Shown one piece after another: positions 26,695 to 35,130 of a stretch of DNA of 64,000 nt. Position 1 is the first letter of the stretch. Every line of letters starts with the position of its first letter. The DNA lies in the NCBI RefSeq assembly GCF_000243115.2, contig NZ_CP007035.1, positions 1,550,001 through 1,614,000 on the forward strand. Direction: 5' to 3'. The translations under genes were made by a program, and so were the position numbers. A model generated the notes under the pieces. It saw only the letters and a program-made list of their open reading frames with translations, did no database searches and had not been told where the DNA came from. Source of the DNA: Niabella soli DSM 19437. Lineage in GTDB: Bacteria; Bacteroidota; Bacteroidia; Chitinophagales; Chitinophagaceae.

Positions 26695-27486
26695 ATGAAC
26701 CTAACATTTTATAAATATCAGGGCACGGGAAACGATTTTATCCTGGCCGACAATCGCAACGGAAATTATTCGCAGTTGACGGTAGAACAGATCAAAAAGC
26801 TTTGCGACCGCCGTTTTGGTATCGGGGCGGATGGCATGATGCTCCTGGGGGAACAGGAAGGGTATGATTTTGAAATGCTCTATTTTAATGCCGACGGCAA
26901 CGAAGGCAGCATGTGCGGCAATGGCGGCCGCTGCATTGTACGGTTTGCCAACGATATCGGCATCAAAAAAAATGAGTACCATTTTATTGCCGCGGACGGC
27001 CCGCACGAAGCCACAATTGATGGGGAAACCGTATCCCTGAAAATGAAAGACGTTGAGGGCATACGACGCTATAAAACGGATTCCGTCCTCAACACCGGCT
27101 CGCCGCATTACGTGCAACTGGACACAGACGTTATGCACCTGGATGTTTTTAAAGAAGGGCAAAAGATCCGTTATAATAAAGATTTTGCCGAAGAAGGGAT
27201 CAACGTCAATTTCGTACAGGTAAAAAATGAAGACAGTCTCATCGTTCGTACTTATGAGCGCGGGGTTGAAAACGAAACGTATTCCTGTGGCACGGGCGTA
27301 ACGGCGGCGGCCCTTGTTTTTCATCACAATGACAACGGGTTTAATGCGGTGGATATCGAAACCATCGGCGGCAATTTAAATGTGCGCTACAACAGGGAAA
27401 TTGACGGCTCTTTCAATAATATCTGGCTGAAAGGCCCTGCCATCCGGGTTTTTGAAGGCGCTATTAACATTGCAGACAATGATTAA
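26695..27486 (+). CDS. dapF: Diaminopimelate epimerase
   Basis: 263-residue cofactor-independent epimerase turning LL-DAP to meso-DAP for peptidoglycan and lysine. The two catalytic cysteines are C74 (SMCGNGGRC) and C198 (YSCGTG). The N-terminal F-KYQGTGNDFIL is typical. The corA start codon lies inside its last codons. Confidence 0.97.
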   Translation: MNLTFYKYQGTGNDFILADNRNGNYSQLTVEQIKKLCDRRFGIGADGMMLLGEQEGYDFEMLYFNADGNEGSMCGNGGRCIVRFANDIGIKKNEYHFIAADGPHEATIDGETVSLKMKDVEGIRRYKTDSVLNTGSPHYVQLDTDVMHLDVFKEGQKIRYNKDFAEEGINVNFVQVKNEDSLIVRTYERGVENETYSCGTGVTAAALVFHHNDNGFNAVDIETIGGNLNVRYNREIDGSFNNIWLKGPAIRVFEGAINIADND

Positions 27487-28417
27487 ATATTTTAAGAACA
27501 TCGATCACCAAACGGTAGAAATTTCGGAACCTGAAAATGACAGTTGGGTTAATGTAGTGCCACCATTGAAGCAGGAAGAATTTCACGAATTGGCGGAAGA
27601 ACTGGAGATCCCGATAGATTTTCTTTCCGATTCGCTGGATATTGACGAGCGCAGCCGTTACGAGGAAGAAGACAATGTAAAACTCATCGTAATAAAAACG
27701 CCAACGGAAAATAATTCTTTTAATGAAAGCGATGCTTATTACATTACCATTCCCATCGTCGTTATTCTTACCCACAACCACATCGTAACCGTTAATTCGT
27801 TTGAGAATCCTGCCATTAAAAAATTCCTGAACACTTTCCAAAACAGGCAACCAGACAAAAAAAGCCTGATGGCCGTAAAGATCATTGAAAAGGTGATCCA
27901 GAATTTTATGGAGTATCTGAAGGAGATGAACCAGAAACGAAACGGGATCGAGCAGAAGCTCTACAGCGATGGCAAAAACGAGCACCTGCTGGAGTTGATG
28001 CGGTTACAAAAAAGTCTGGTTTATTTTGTAACAGCCCTCCGATCCAATGAACTGCTATTAGCAAAAATACAGCGGACCCGGTTCCTGAGCCTTACCGAAG
28101 AAGAATCGGAATTGCTTGACGACCTGATGGTCGACAACTCCCAGGCCCTGGAGATGGCTCATATTTACACCAATGTAATGAGCAGCACCATGGATACTTT
28201 CGGGAATATGGTGGCCAATGATCAAAAGCAGTTTCAGAAAAAAATGGCGGTTATCGTTATCCTGTTAAGCATCCCCCTGTTAGCTGCCGCTATCTTTGGT
28301 ATGAATGTGCATCATGGCATGGAACAATCGCCCTACCCCTTTTACATTATCGCTGTAATTGCGCTGCTGCTTGTGCTCCTGCTGCTCTTATTGACTTTTA
28401 GAAAAAAAATATTTTAA
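27479..28417 (+). CDS. corA: CorA-family Mg2+ transporter
   Basis: 312 residues. The start is ATG 27479 (MIKYFKNIDHQTVEI), overlapping the end of dapF by 8 bases; an upstream TTG is not needed. Long N-terminal soluble domain, stalk helix around YLKEMNQKRNGIEQKLY, and two C-terminal membrane helices joined by the signature GMN (IFGMNVHHGME). CorA forms pentameric divalent-metal channels. The loop reads GMNVHHG, without the usual following acidic cluster. Its stop overlaps the Nudix start (TAATG). Confidence 0.93.
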   Translation: MIKYFKNIDHQTVEISEPENDSWVNVVPPLKQEEFHELAEELEIPIDFLSDSLDIDERSRYEEEDNVKLIVIKTPTENNSFNESDAYYITIPIVVILTHNHIVTVNSFENPAIKKFLNTFQNRQPDKKSLMAVKIIEKVIQNFMEYLKEMNQKRNGIEQKLYSDGKNEHLLELMRLQKSLVYFVTALRSNELLLAKIQRTRFLSLTEEESELLDDLMVDNSQALEMAHIYTNVMSSTMDTFGNMVANDQKQFQKKMAVIVILLSIPLLAAAIFGMNVHHGMEQSPYPFYIIAVIALLLVLLLLLLTFRKKIF

Positions 28418-28863
28418 TGTCTATAACCTCTTTCAACATCCGCGTGTACGGAATTTTGGTAAATGATAAAAAACAGGTTTTGGTAAGTGACGAACTTATT
28501 TTAAATAATGATGAGGTCACTAAGTTTCCCGGGGGCGGACTGGAATTAGGAGAAGGGCCTATCGATTGTTTGATCCGGGAATGCCGGGAAGAAATGAATA
28601 CTGAAGTAAAAGTTACGGAGCACTTATATACCACGGATTTTTTTCAACAGTCGGCATTTAATGAGCAGCACCAGCTTATTTCCATTTATTACCTGTTAGC
28701 GCCCGTGTTTCCTCTTTCCTACCCGGTGAATAATAACGGGCCGGTCTTCCCTGATCATGTTTCGGAAAATTTCCGCTTTGTCGACTGGGATTATTTTTCT
28801 CCGGATACGGTAACACTGCCCATTGATAAAATTGCAGCCGCTGTATTGAAACAACGGCTATAA
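28417..28863 (+). CDS. Nudix hydrolase
   Basis: 148 residues. The Nudix box is complete: GGLELGEGP then CLIRECREEM (pattern G-x5-E-x7-RE-x2-EE). The N-terminal strand IRVYGILVNDKKQVLVSDE is typical. The substrate is unknown. It is coupled to corA by a one-base overlap and so belongs to dapF-corA-nudix. Confidence 0.9.
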   Translation: MSITSFNIRVYGILVNDKKQVLVSDELILNNDEVTKFPGGGLELGEGPIDCLIRECREEMNTEVKVTEHLYTTDFFQQSAFNEQHQLISIYYLLAPVFPLSYPVNNNGPVFPDHVSENFRFVDWDYFSPDTVTLPIDKIAAAVLKQRL

Positions 28864-28901
28864 CCCTATGGCATCGCCACACATATCCGAATAATTTTTG
28901 A

Positions 28902-29684
28902 ATGCAGCTTTTAATCCCCGCTATGAAACGGTTTAAACTTGCCATTGTTTTAGCAACCTGTTCCCTTATTGCAGCTACCTGCAGCAAAAAAGATGCGCTG
29001 TTCGCCAATAACTCCGGTGGAAATTCAGCGGCGTATAACAGATCTGTAGGGGCTTCGGCAAAAGAACTGTTATCTGCAAACCCTTACACGGCTCTTTCGG
29101 TAGAAATTGTCTATATGCCCGGGTATGCTCCCCAGCCCGCAGCATTAGATCACCTGAGGCAATTTCTTATAAACCGGCTGAATAAACCTGCCGGAATTAC
29201 CATCACCACAAGGGCGATCCCCGATACCGCTTCCCAGCTAAATCTGGACCAAGTGGCCCATATTGAAAACAAGGATCGCTCCGCCTTTAATACAGGAACG
29301 CAAATGAGCCTTTATATTCTTTACGCCGGCAGCAGCTATACAGAACCGAACACCCTGGGTATTTCCTACCGCAACAGTTCTGCCGCGCTTTTTGAAAAAA
29401 CCATTTACGCCCATTCCGGTGGCTTTGGGCAGGTAACCCGTGCGGTACTGGAAGCTACGGTATTGGAACATGAGGTTGGACACCTGATGGGACTTGTGGA
29501 CCTTGGCTCGCCGATGCAAACAACCCATAAAGATGCGCAGCATGGCAATCATTGCAACAACAACCAATGTCTGATGTATTACGCCACAGAAACTACTGAT
29601 TTTTTCTCCGCTTTACCGGGTGGCAGTATTCCGGTCCCTGATGCCAATTGCCTGGCAGATCTGCGGGCCAACGGGGGGAAATAG
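28902..29684 (+). CDS. Secreted metzincin-like zinc metalloprotease
   Basis: 260 residues (or 253 from the second ATG at 28923, MKRFKLAIVLATCSL). The hydrophobic start followed by CSKKD suggests a signal or lipoprotein peptide; C27 has an imperfect lipobox (AATC). The zinc site is H190-E-V-G-H194-L-M-G-L-V-D200, the metzincin pattern with Asp in the third-ligand position, and C223-L-M225 is a probable Met-turn, preceded by a Cys/His cluster (HGNHCNNNQC). Related proteins occur in many Bacteroidota as uncharacterised membrane or secreted metalloproteases. It converges on tolC. Confidence 0.82.
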   Translation: MQLLIPAMKRFKLAIVLATCSLIAATCSKKDALFANNSGGNSAAYNRSVGASAKELLSANPYTALSVEIVYMPGYAPQPAALDHLRQFLINRLNKPAGITITTRAIPDTASQLNLDQVAHIENKDRSAFNTGTQMSLYILYAGSSYTEPNTLGISYRNSSAALFEKTIYAHSGGFGQVTRAVLEATVLEHEVGHLMGLVDLGSPMQTTHKDAQHGNHCNNNQCLMYYATETTDFFSALPGGSIPVPDANCLADLRANGGK

Positions 29685-29733
29685 GTTGCGGGTTAGAGAT
29701 TTCCGGTTACAGGTTACTAATCACGACTGATAA

Positions 29734-31035
29734 CTATCTGCTGATCCCCTGGTAATAGTTATAAATCTTCACACGCAACAGATATTCGTATTTACCCCCG
29801 ATCAGGTCAATATTTGCCCGGTCCAGATTATTTTTAACTGTCAGGTACTCCACGGAGTTCCAGGTGCCCACGGTAAACCGTGCTTCGGCTGCCTGGTAAG
29901 ACTGCTGTAAAGCGGCAGCCCGTTCCTGCAGTTTTTGATAACGATCGTAAGCCGCATTCATATTTACATAAGCCGTTTGAATATTTTGCTGCAGCGCTGT
30001 TTTCACCTGTGCGTTCAGCAACTGCGCATCTTTGAGGTCCAGCTTTGCCAAACGCACATTATTGCGTAGTTGCAGGTTACTAAAAATGGGTATCGATAAA
30101 GAAAATCCCAGGTTCTTGCCTATGTTATTTTTAAGCTGGTCGCCAAGGCCGCCGTTAAACTGTGTATAGTTGCTCCCCAGGCCATAACCAAACCCCAGTG
30201 AAGGAAGCAGTTTTCCACGGGCCGCTTTCAGCTTATACCCTGCGCCCTTCAACGCATAATCAGCCGCTTTAACCTGTGCAAAACGCTCCAGCGCCGTGCT
30301 ATATGCCGTTGTTACATCTGTTGCGTTTTTTTCAAAGATCTCCGTAGCAGGCATGCGCTCAAAAACCATACTGGTATCATAGGCAACGTTCATCAAAGCA
30401 CATATATTAATTTTCGCCGTTTCCACATCCCGCCGGGCATTGATCATCGTAGCCTCATCCCCTGCATACTGACCCTTCATATCAAAAAGATCCGAGGGCG
30501 CTATCGCTCCTTTCGCATCCATATCCTGCAGCCGTTTTACCTGTTTGGCTGAAAGTGACGCCTGTTCAGTATTCTGAACCAGCATGTCTTCAAAATTCAT
30601 CAATTGCAGATAGGCCAATATCGTATTGAGGGTAATATTATCCTTTTGTTGCTGCCAGCTCATTTTGCTGGCTTCTGCGTTCATAGCAGCTTGGCGCACC
30701 GTGTGCTGCAAGGCCAGCCCCTGGAAGATGGTAACACCGCCCGACACATTATAACTTCCGGAATAAAAACTCCGGTCTACATATCCGTTGGTGGTTTTAT
30801 CAATGCTGCGCCCGAAATACCATCCGTGATTAACGGAGGCGTTCAGATCCGGGAGCATATTCAGCCGGGCCTGCTGCCGGCTTATTTCATCGCGTCCCAA
30901 TTGGTTCTGCGCCATGGTAACCTGGAGATTATTATCCAGCGCCTTATCGATGCACTGCTGCAGGGTATAATGCTTGTCCTGCGACAGCACTGTTTGCGAA
31001 AAAATTATTAAAAAAAATCCAATAAAAAACTTCAT
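29734..31035 (-). CDS. TolC-family outer-membrane efflux protein
   Basis: 433 residues with a signal peptide ending SQTVLSQ. The mature protein is the TolC repeat: long helices (YTLQQCIDKALDNNLQVTMAQNQ), beta segments with NASVNHGWYFGRS, and a second structural repeat around residues 240-430. It would form the trimeric channel-tunnel for type I/MacAB-like export. It is the most downstream gene of the permease/ATPase block, 163 bases after the ATPase gene. No periplasmic adaptor (HlyD/MacA) is next to it. Confidence 0.92.
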   Translation of the reverse strand: MKFFIGFFLIIFSQTVLSQDKHYTLQQCIDKALDNNLQVTMAQNQLGRDEISRQQARLNMLPDLNASVNHGWYFGRSIDKTTNGYVDRSFYSGSYNVSGGVTIFQGLALQHTVRQAAMNAEASKMSWQQQKDNITLNTILAYLQLMNFEDMLVQNTEQASLSAKQVKRLQDMDAKGAIAPSDLFDMKGQYAGDEATMINARRDVETAKINICALMNVAYDTSMVFERMPATEIFEKNATDVTTAYSTALERFAQVKAADYALKGAGYKLKAARGKLLPSLGFGYGLGSNYTQFNGGLGDQLKNNIGKNLGFSLSIPIFSNLQLRNNVRLAKLDLKDAQLLNAQVKTALQQNIQTAYVNMNAAYDRYQKLQERAAALQQSYQAAEARFTVGTWNSVEYLTVKNNLDRANIDLIGGKYEYLLRVKIYNYYQGISR

Positions 31036-31198
31036 AATTTAAATTATAAGTTATCCGTTACAAGCAGCAACCCATCACTTCTCCTTCACCATTCACCTTG
31101 CACTGCCGCTTCATTCCTTATGCTACCTTTATTATTTTACCTTCTCACATTTCCACTCCCGGTAGCTATCGGGACTCACATTTCCAAATTCTTATTCC
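31036..31198. repeat. ATPase-tolC spacer with palindrome
   Basis: 163 bases of TTCACC, TTCACAT and TTCCACT words containing the palindrome CCCGGTAGCTATCGGG (31158-31173). No gene or clear promoter is visible. Confidence 0.5.
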
Positions 31199-31873
31199 TC
31201 ATTCCGCCGGTACTTCCACCTGTCCGTCCAGCAAATGAATGATCCTTGAACCATATTCTGCATTCTTCTCAGAGTGGGTCACCTGGATGATCGTTACCCC
31301 TTCCTGGTTCAGTTGCCGGAACAGTTCCATGATTTCTTCGCCCTGTTTTGAATTCAGATTGCCTGTTGGTTCATCTGCCAGCAATAATTTGGGGCTGCCG
31401 ATCAGGGCACGCGCAATGCCCACCAACTGCTGCTGCCCGCCGGAAAGTTGAGGCGGAAACAGGTCTTTTTTGCCCACAATATTAAAGCGATCCAGCATAT
31501 CCGCCACCATGGCTTTGCGTTCCGATGTTTTCACTCCTTTGTATAGCAACGGCGTTTCAATATTTTCATAAACGGTCAATTCATCGATCAGGTGATAGGC
31601 CTGAAAAACAAAACCAATATACTGTTTGTACAAAGCAGTGCGCTGTTTCTCTTTTAACGACTGTACCGCTTCTCCCATAAAATGATAGGTACCTTCATCA
31701 AAATCATCCAACATACCGACAACATTCAGCAGGGTAGATTTTCCCGATCCCGAGGGGCCCATCACCGACACAAACTCACCTTCATCGATATCCAGGTTAA
31801 TATCCTTCAATAAAAAAGTACGGTTGATCCCTGTGTTCACCCATTTGTAAATTCCTTTTAGCGATAACAACAT
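31199..31873 (-). CDS. ABC transporter ATP-binding protein (LolD/MacB-NBD type)
   Basis: 224 residues from ATG 31873 (MLLSLKGIYKWVNTG); an upstream non-ATG extension is rejected. Walker A GPSGSGKS, Q-loop GFVFQAYHLIDELTVYEN, signature LSGGQQQ followed by LVGIARAL (Leu where RVAIARAL is usual), Walker B LLLADEPTGNL, H-loop THS. This is the stand-alone ATPase type that pairs with LolC/E or FtsX/MacB permeases. It is the only ATPase in the window beside twelve permeases. It has its own sigma-54-type promoter, and the leader repeat precedes its ATG. Confidence 0.95.
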   Translation of the reverse strand: MLLSLKGIYKWVNTGINRTFLLKDINLDIDEGEFVSVMGPSGSGKSTLLNVVGMLDDFDEGTYHFMGEAVQSLKEKQRTALYKQYIGFVFQAYHLIDELTVYENIETPLLYKGVKTSERKAMVADMLDRFNIVGKKDLFPPQLSGGQQQLVGIARALIGSPKLLLADEPTGNLNSKQGEEIMELFRQLNQEGVTIIQVTHSEKNAEYGSRIIHLLDGQVEVPAE

Positions 31874-31955
31874 ATTTTTTGATTTCTGATTTTTTGATTT
31901 TCGAATTGTGGCTTTACAACCAGATGGCCCATATCTGCAACCATAAACAGAATAC

Positions 31956-31971
31956 GGCAACCGCAATGCCA
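31956..31971 (-). promoter_or_regulatory. Sigma-54 (RpoN) -24/-12 promoter of the ATPase gene
   Basis: On the minus strand TGGCAT-N5-TTGCC, with the invariant GG and GC spaced by exactly 10 bases. The transcript start would be near 31945, giving a leader of about 70 bases to ATG 31873. No alternative TANNTTTG element is seen. Found by eye; not tested. Confidence 0.6.
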
Positions 31972-32023
31972 CCAATACAATCAACTAATTATCATAGACT
32001 TAAAAAAACAAACCGCAAAGACC

Positions 32024-32063
32024 TGTACGGTTTTAAAACAAAAAGTGTACGGTTTTGATACAC
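32024..32063. promoter_or_regulatory. Upstream activator-type site of the ATPase promoter
   Basis: TGTACGGTTTT occurs twice (32024-32034, 32046-32056), 22 bases apart, and the second copy is part of a dyad GTGTAC-N7-ATACAC (32045-32063). It sits 54 bases above the -24 GG. An enhancer-binding response regulator is the expected ligand; none is encoded in the window. Confidence 0.5.
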
Positions 32064-32151
32064 CCGGATCAATTTAGGATTTCGGATTTTTTGATCTCTG
32101 ATTTATGGCTTAGGTTATTATTCTTCATTCTCACATTTCCACATTAATCAC

Positions 32152-32279
32152 TCGTTCCGCCGGCACGAGCTCCCTCGCCAGCTTCGCAGGTGTCGGGACG
32201 ACGTTCGTTTTATTAGTGTAATATTCTTTCATTTCCACATTCCCATATTTCCATATTTTCACTCCCGATAGCTATCGGG
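32152..32279 (-). repeat. Spacer repeat 1 (hairpin family R3) and palindrome
   Basis: First of ten hairpin repeats: GGCACGAGCT, loop CCCTCGCC, AGCTTCGCAGG, then TGTCGGGACGACG and TTTTATTAG. It is followed by the palindrome CCCGATAGCTATCGGG (32264-32279) and TCAAATT octads up to the stop of permease 1. Confidence 0.65.
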
Positions 32280-32306
32280 ATTCAAATTCTCAAATTTTAA
32301 AATTAA

Positions 32307-34694
32307 TCACTCGTTCCGCAATGTCTTCACCGGGTTCGCCCGCGCCGCACGTACGGCCTGCGTTCCAATAGTAAAGAGGGCAATCAGGACTGCCGCTATA
32401 CCCGCGCATACAAACATCCACCATTCGATCCCCGTGTGATAGGCAAAATTTTCTAGCCACCGGTGCATAAAGTACCCCGCAACCGGGGAGGCGATCAGGA
32501 TGGCCAGGAACACCAGCTTTACAAAATCGCCGGATAACAATGCAACGATATTACCAACTGATGCGCCTAATACCTTCCGCACCCCGATCTCTTTTATACG
32601 CTGCGTTGTTAAAAATGCGACCAGGCCAAACAACCCCAGCCCCGCAATAATAGCAGCCAGCGTTGCGAACCCGGATAATATCATTGCCAGGCGTTCTTCT
32701 GCCTTGTATTGCGCATCATAGGCTTCTTCCATAAAATGATATTCAAAAGGCAGCTCCCGTTCATACTTTCGATACAACTGTTTAATCTGGTTCAGCACCA
32801 GCGGCAGGTTAGCACCTGCGTTGATCTTTGCAAACAGGCAGCCGTTACTACCCGTCCATACCGAATTATCCCCCTGCCATACAGCATTGCTGTCGGCATC
32901 CGATAGCACGGCTATAACTAATGGCTGAATAGCGTATTGCAGCGATTTCCAGTTAAAATCCTTTAACACACCGGATATAACAAAAGGATCGATTTTCTGA
33001 TTGAGGGGCGCTTTCCCCAGGTTCAATTGTGCCACCGCTGCTTCATTTAAAAGCACACTTTGTTTCATTTTATAAAACAACGGATCCGCCGGCGGTACTT
33101 TCCACTGCAACCCTAAAGTGGAAATGAAATCCTGATCCACGTTCAGTACCGGCATCAGGATCATTTTTCCCGTTGCCCGTGGCGTAACCCCCGTCATGTC
33201 GTAGCCTCCAAACAGCGGACGTAAGGCGATACTTGTTTTTTGAATACCGCCGATCGCCCGCACTTCCTGCTTAAATGCCCGTGAATGCCGCACCAACTCT
33301 TTTCCAAAGGGAATCGTTACAACATTTTCCCTGTTTATTCCCGTATCTGCCGTTTTTACAAACCGGATCTGTCGCACAATCACAATAGCACAAAGCATAA
33401 AAATAACGGCAACCGCAAATTGGAATATGGTAAAAAATTTGCGCGCTCCGGCGCCGCTGCCTTTTATGAATCGCCCGTACAGGGTGGTTACAGGCTTAAA
33501 TGCCGACAGTACCAATGCCGGATATACCGATGCCAGCAGCGTGATCATCAAAAATAAAACACCAAAGCTAATAAGCAACCGGTGTTGCCGGATAAATGAA
33601 GGGTCGATCTTTATTTTTAAGGTATCAAAAAACCAGGTCTGTAAAGCGGCGCACAGGATATAGCCCATGATGAAAGCAATCCCGATGCACAAAAACGACT
33701 CTGTAAAAAACTGAACGGTAAGATTGCTTCGTCCCGCTCCCATTACTTTCCTTATGCCTACTTCTTTTGCCCGGAGCACTGCCCGTGCGGTGGCGAGGCT
33801 TACATAGTTAATTAACGCCAAAAGCAATATAAACGCTGCTATAAAAGGAAATATTTTAAGGTATTTTACCGTATTCACATCGCTCCCTGATTCCGTCCGG
33901 AAATGTTGCATCGGCATCCCTACAAATCTTCCGTCCGTCTCACCATCTTTTTCCTTTCGTAACTGTACCAGCGCGCGCGCTACTTCCGGAATAGCGCTAT
34001 CATCTTTTCCGGTAAAAAAAGTTATAAAATCAAACTTGTCCTTTTCCGCCAGTTGCCGAAGTTCCGGTATGGCCGACCTACTGAACAAGGAAGCCACAAA
34101 ATCGTACCGGATGCTGGAGTTGGAAGGCGGGTTTGCTGCAACACCGGTAATCGTAAGATTATATGCATTATTGTACCGCAATACCTTGCCGACCACATCC
34201 GTGGTACCGAAATATTTTAATGCCATTGCTTCAGACACTACAACAGACAACGGATTTTGCAATACCTGCCGGCTGTTGCCTTGTAACAATTGAAATGAGA
34301 AAAAGCTAAAAAAATTACTATCTGCAAAAGCAAAAGCCGGTTCGGAAAATTTAAGGGATGGTTGTGCGGGATTTTGAATAATAGCATTTTCCTGCCCTTT
34401 TCTTATCCTTAAAAAAGAGGCTACTGAGGAAGTCCGTTTTGCGGCCATTGGTCCGGCGGAATACCCTAAACGGGGCACAAACAGTGAATCCCCGTTATCG
34501 CCCATCCGGATGCCCATCGAAAACATCCGGTCTGCATTTTTATGAAAAAGGTCAAAACTATTTTCATGCTTTACATACAAAATGATCAGCATAGTGGCGG
34601 CCAGTCCAATAGCGAGCCCGGCAATATTGATCACCGAGAATATTTTGTCTTTCCGGATACTGCGCCAGGCGGTTGTTAAATAATTTTTAAACAT
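32307..34694 (-). CDS. FtsX/MacB-type double permease, array member 1
   Basis: 795 residues. Start MFKNYLTTAWRSIRKDK; TM1 near 20-42, periplasmic domain 45-280, TM2-TM4, a link helix near 425-445, a second periplasmic domain to about 670, then TM6-TM8. Coupling loops EVGIRKVMGA at 311-320 and EIGVRKVLGA at 702-711 would contact ATPase subunits. The segment before the last TM block is FEYHFMEEAYDAQYKAEER. It ends ANPVKTLRNE. Closest permease to the ATPase gene (433-base gap). MacB-like export, lipoprotein transfer or envelope sensing are possible; the substrate is unknown. Confidence 0.93.
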   Translation of the reverse strand: MFKNYLTTAWRSIRKDKIFSVINIAGLAIGLAATMLIILYVKHENSFDLFHKNADRMFSMGIRMGDNGDSLFVPRLGYSAGPMAAKRTSSVASFLRIRKGQENAIIQNPAQPSLKFSEPAFAFADSNFFSFFSFQLLQGNSRQVLQNPLSVVVSEAMALKYFGTTDVVGKVLRYNNAYNLTITGVAANPPSNSSIRYDFVASLFSRSAIPELRQLAEKDKFDFITFFTGKDDSAIPEVARALVQLRKEKDGETDGRFVGMPMQHFRTESGSDVNTVKYLKIFPFIAAFILLLALINYVSLATARAVLRAKEVGIRKVMGAGRSNLTVQFFTESFLCIGIAFIMGYILCAALQTWFFDTLKIKIDPSFIRQHRLLISFGVLFLMITLLASVYPALVLSAFKPVTTLYGRFIKGSGAGARKFFTIFQFAVAVIFMLCAIVIVRQIRFVKTADTGINRENVVTIPFGKELVRHSRAFKQEVRAIGGIQKTSIALRPLFGGYDMTGVTPRATGKMILMPVLNVDQDFISTLGLQWKVPPADPLFYKMKQSVLLNEAAVAQLNLGKAPLNQKIDPFVISGVLKDFNWKSLQYAIQPLVIAVLSDADSNAVWQGDNSVWTGSNGCLFAKINAGANLPLVLNQIKQLYRKYERELPFEYHFMEEAYDAQYKAEERLAMILSGFATLAAIIAGLGLFGLVAFLTTQRIKEIGVRKVLGASVGNIVALLSGDFVKLVFLAILIASPVAGYFMHRWLENFAYHTGIEWWMFVCAGIAAVLIALFTIGTQAVRAARANPVKTLRNE

Positions 34695-35130
34695 AGAATC
34701 AATTGCTGATTTGAGATTTATGATTTTCTGATTGCTGATGTTTCTCGTCTTGGGACAAAAATTCCTTCCTGCTCACTATCCCCCATTTACCATTCACTAT
34801 TGTCCATTCACTATTGACTTTAATCTATACCTCTATCACTCTATGGGCTATGAATATTCAATACGTTTGGCGTCTGATGGCTGACGTTTATCGTTTCTCG
34901 ACAATAACTTTTTCCTGTTCACCACTTTTACATTATTTATTCTTCATTTTCACATTCCCACATTCTCAAATTAATCACCCGTTCCGCCGGCACAAGCTCC
35001 CTCCCCAGCTCTGCAGGTGTCGGGATGACGCGTTTTATTAGTTCAATATTCCACATTTATTATTTTTCATTTCCAAATTTTCACATTTCCAAATTCTCAA
35101 ATTTCCACATTTGTTACATTTTCAAATTAT
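34695..35130 (-). repeat. Spacer repeat 2: leader, heptads, R3 hairpin
   Basis: 436 bases, the longest spacer. Heptad leader directly before the ATG (34700-34740), TTCACTA/TTGACTT words (34790-34820), a second heptad block (34870-34905), R3 hairpin at 34979-35050, then octads TTCACAT/TCAAATT. No gene. Confidence 0.65.

Noticed and set aside
31874-31984. N-terminal extension of the ABC ATPase
   Set aside because: It would be translated from a non-ATG codon through the sigma-54 promoter and the leader repeat; ATG 31873 gives the normal ATPase start.
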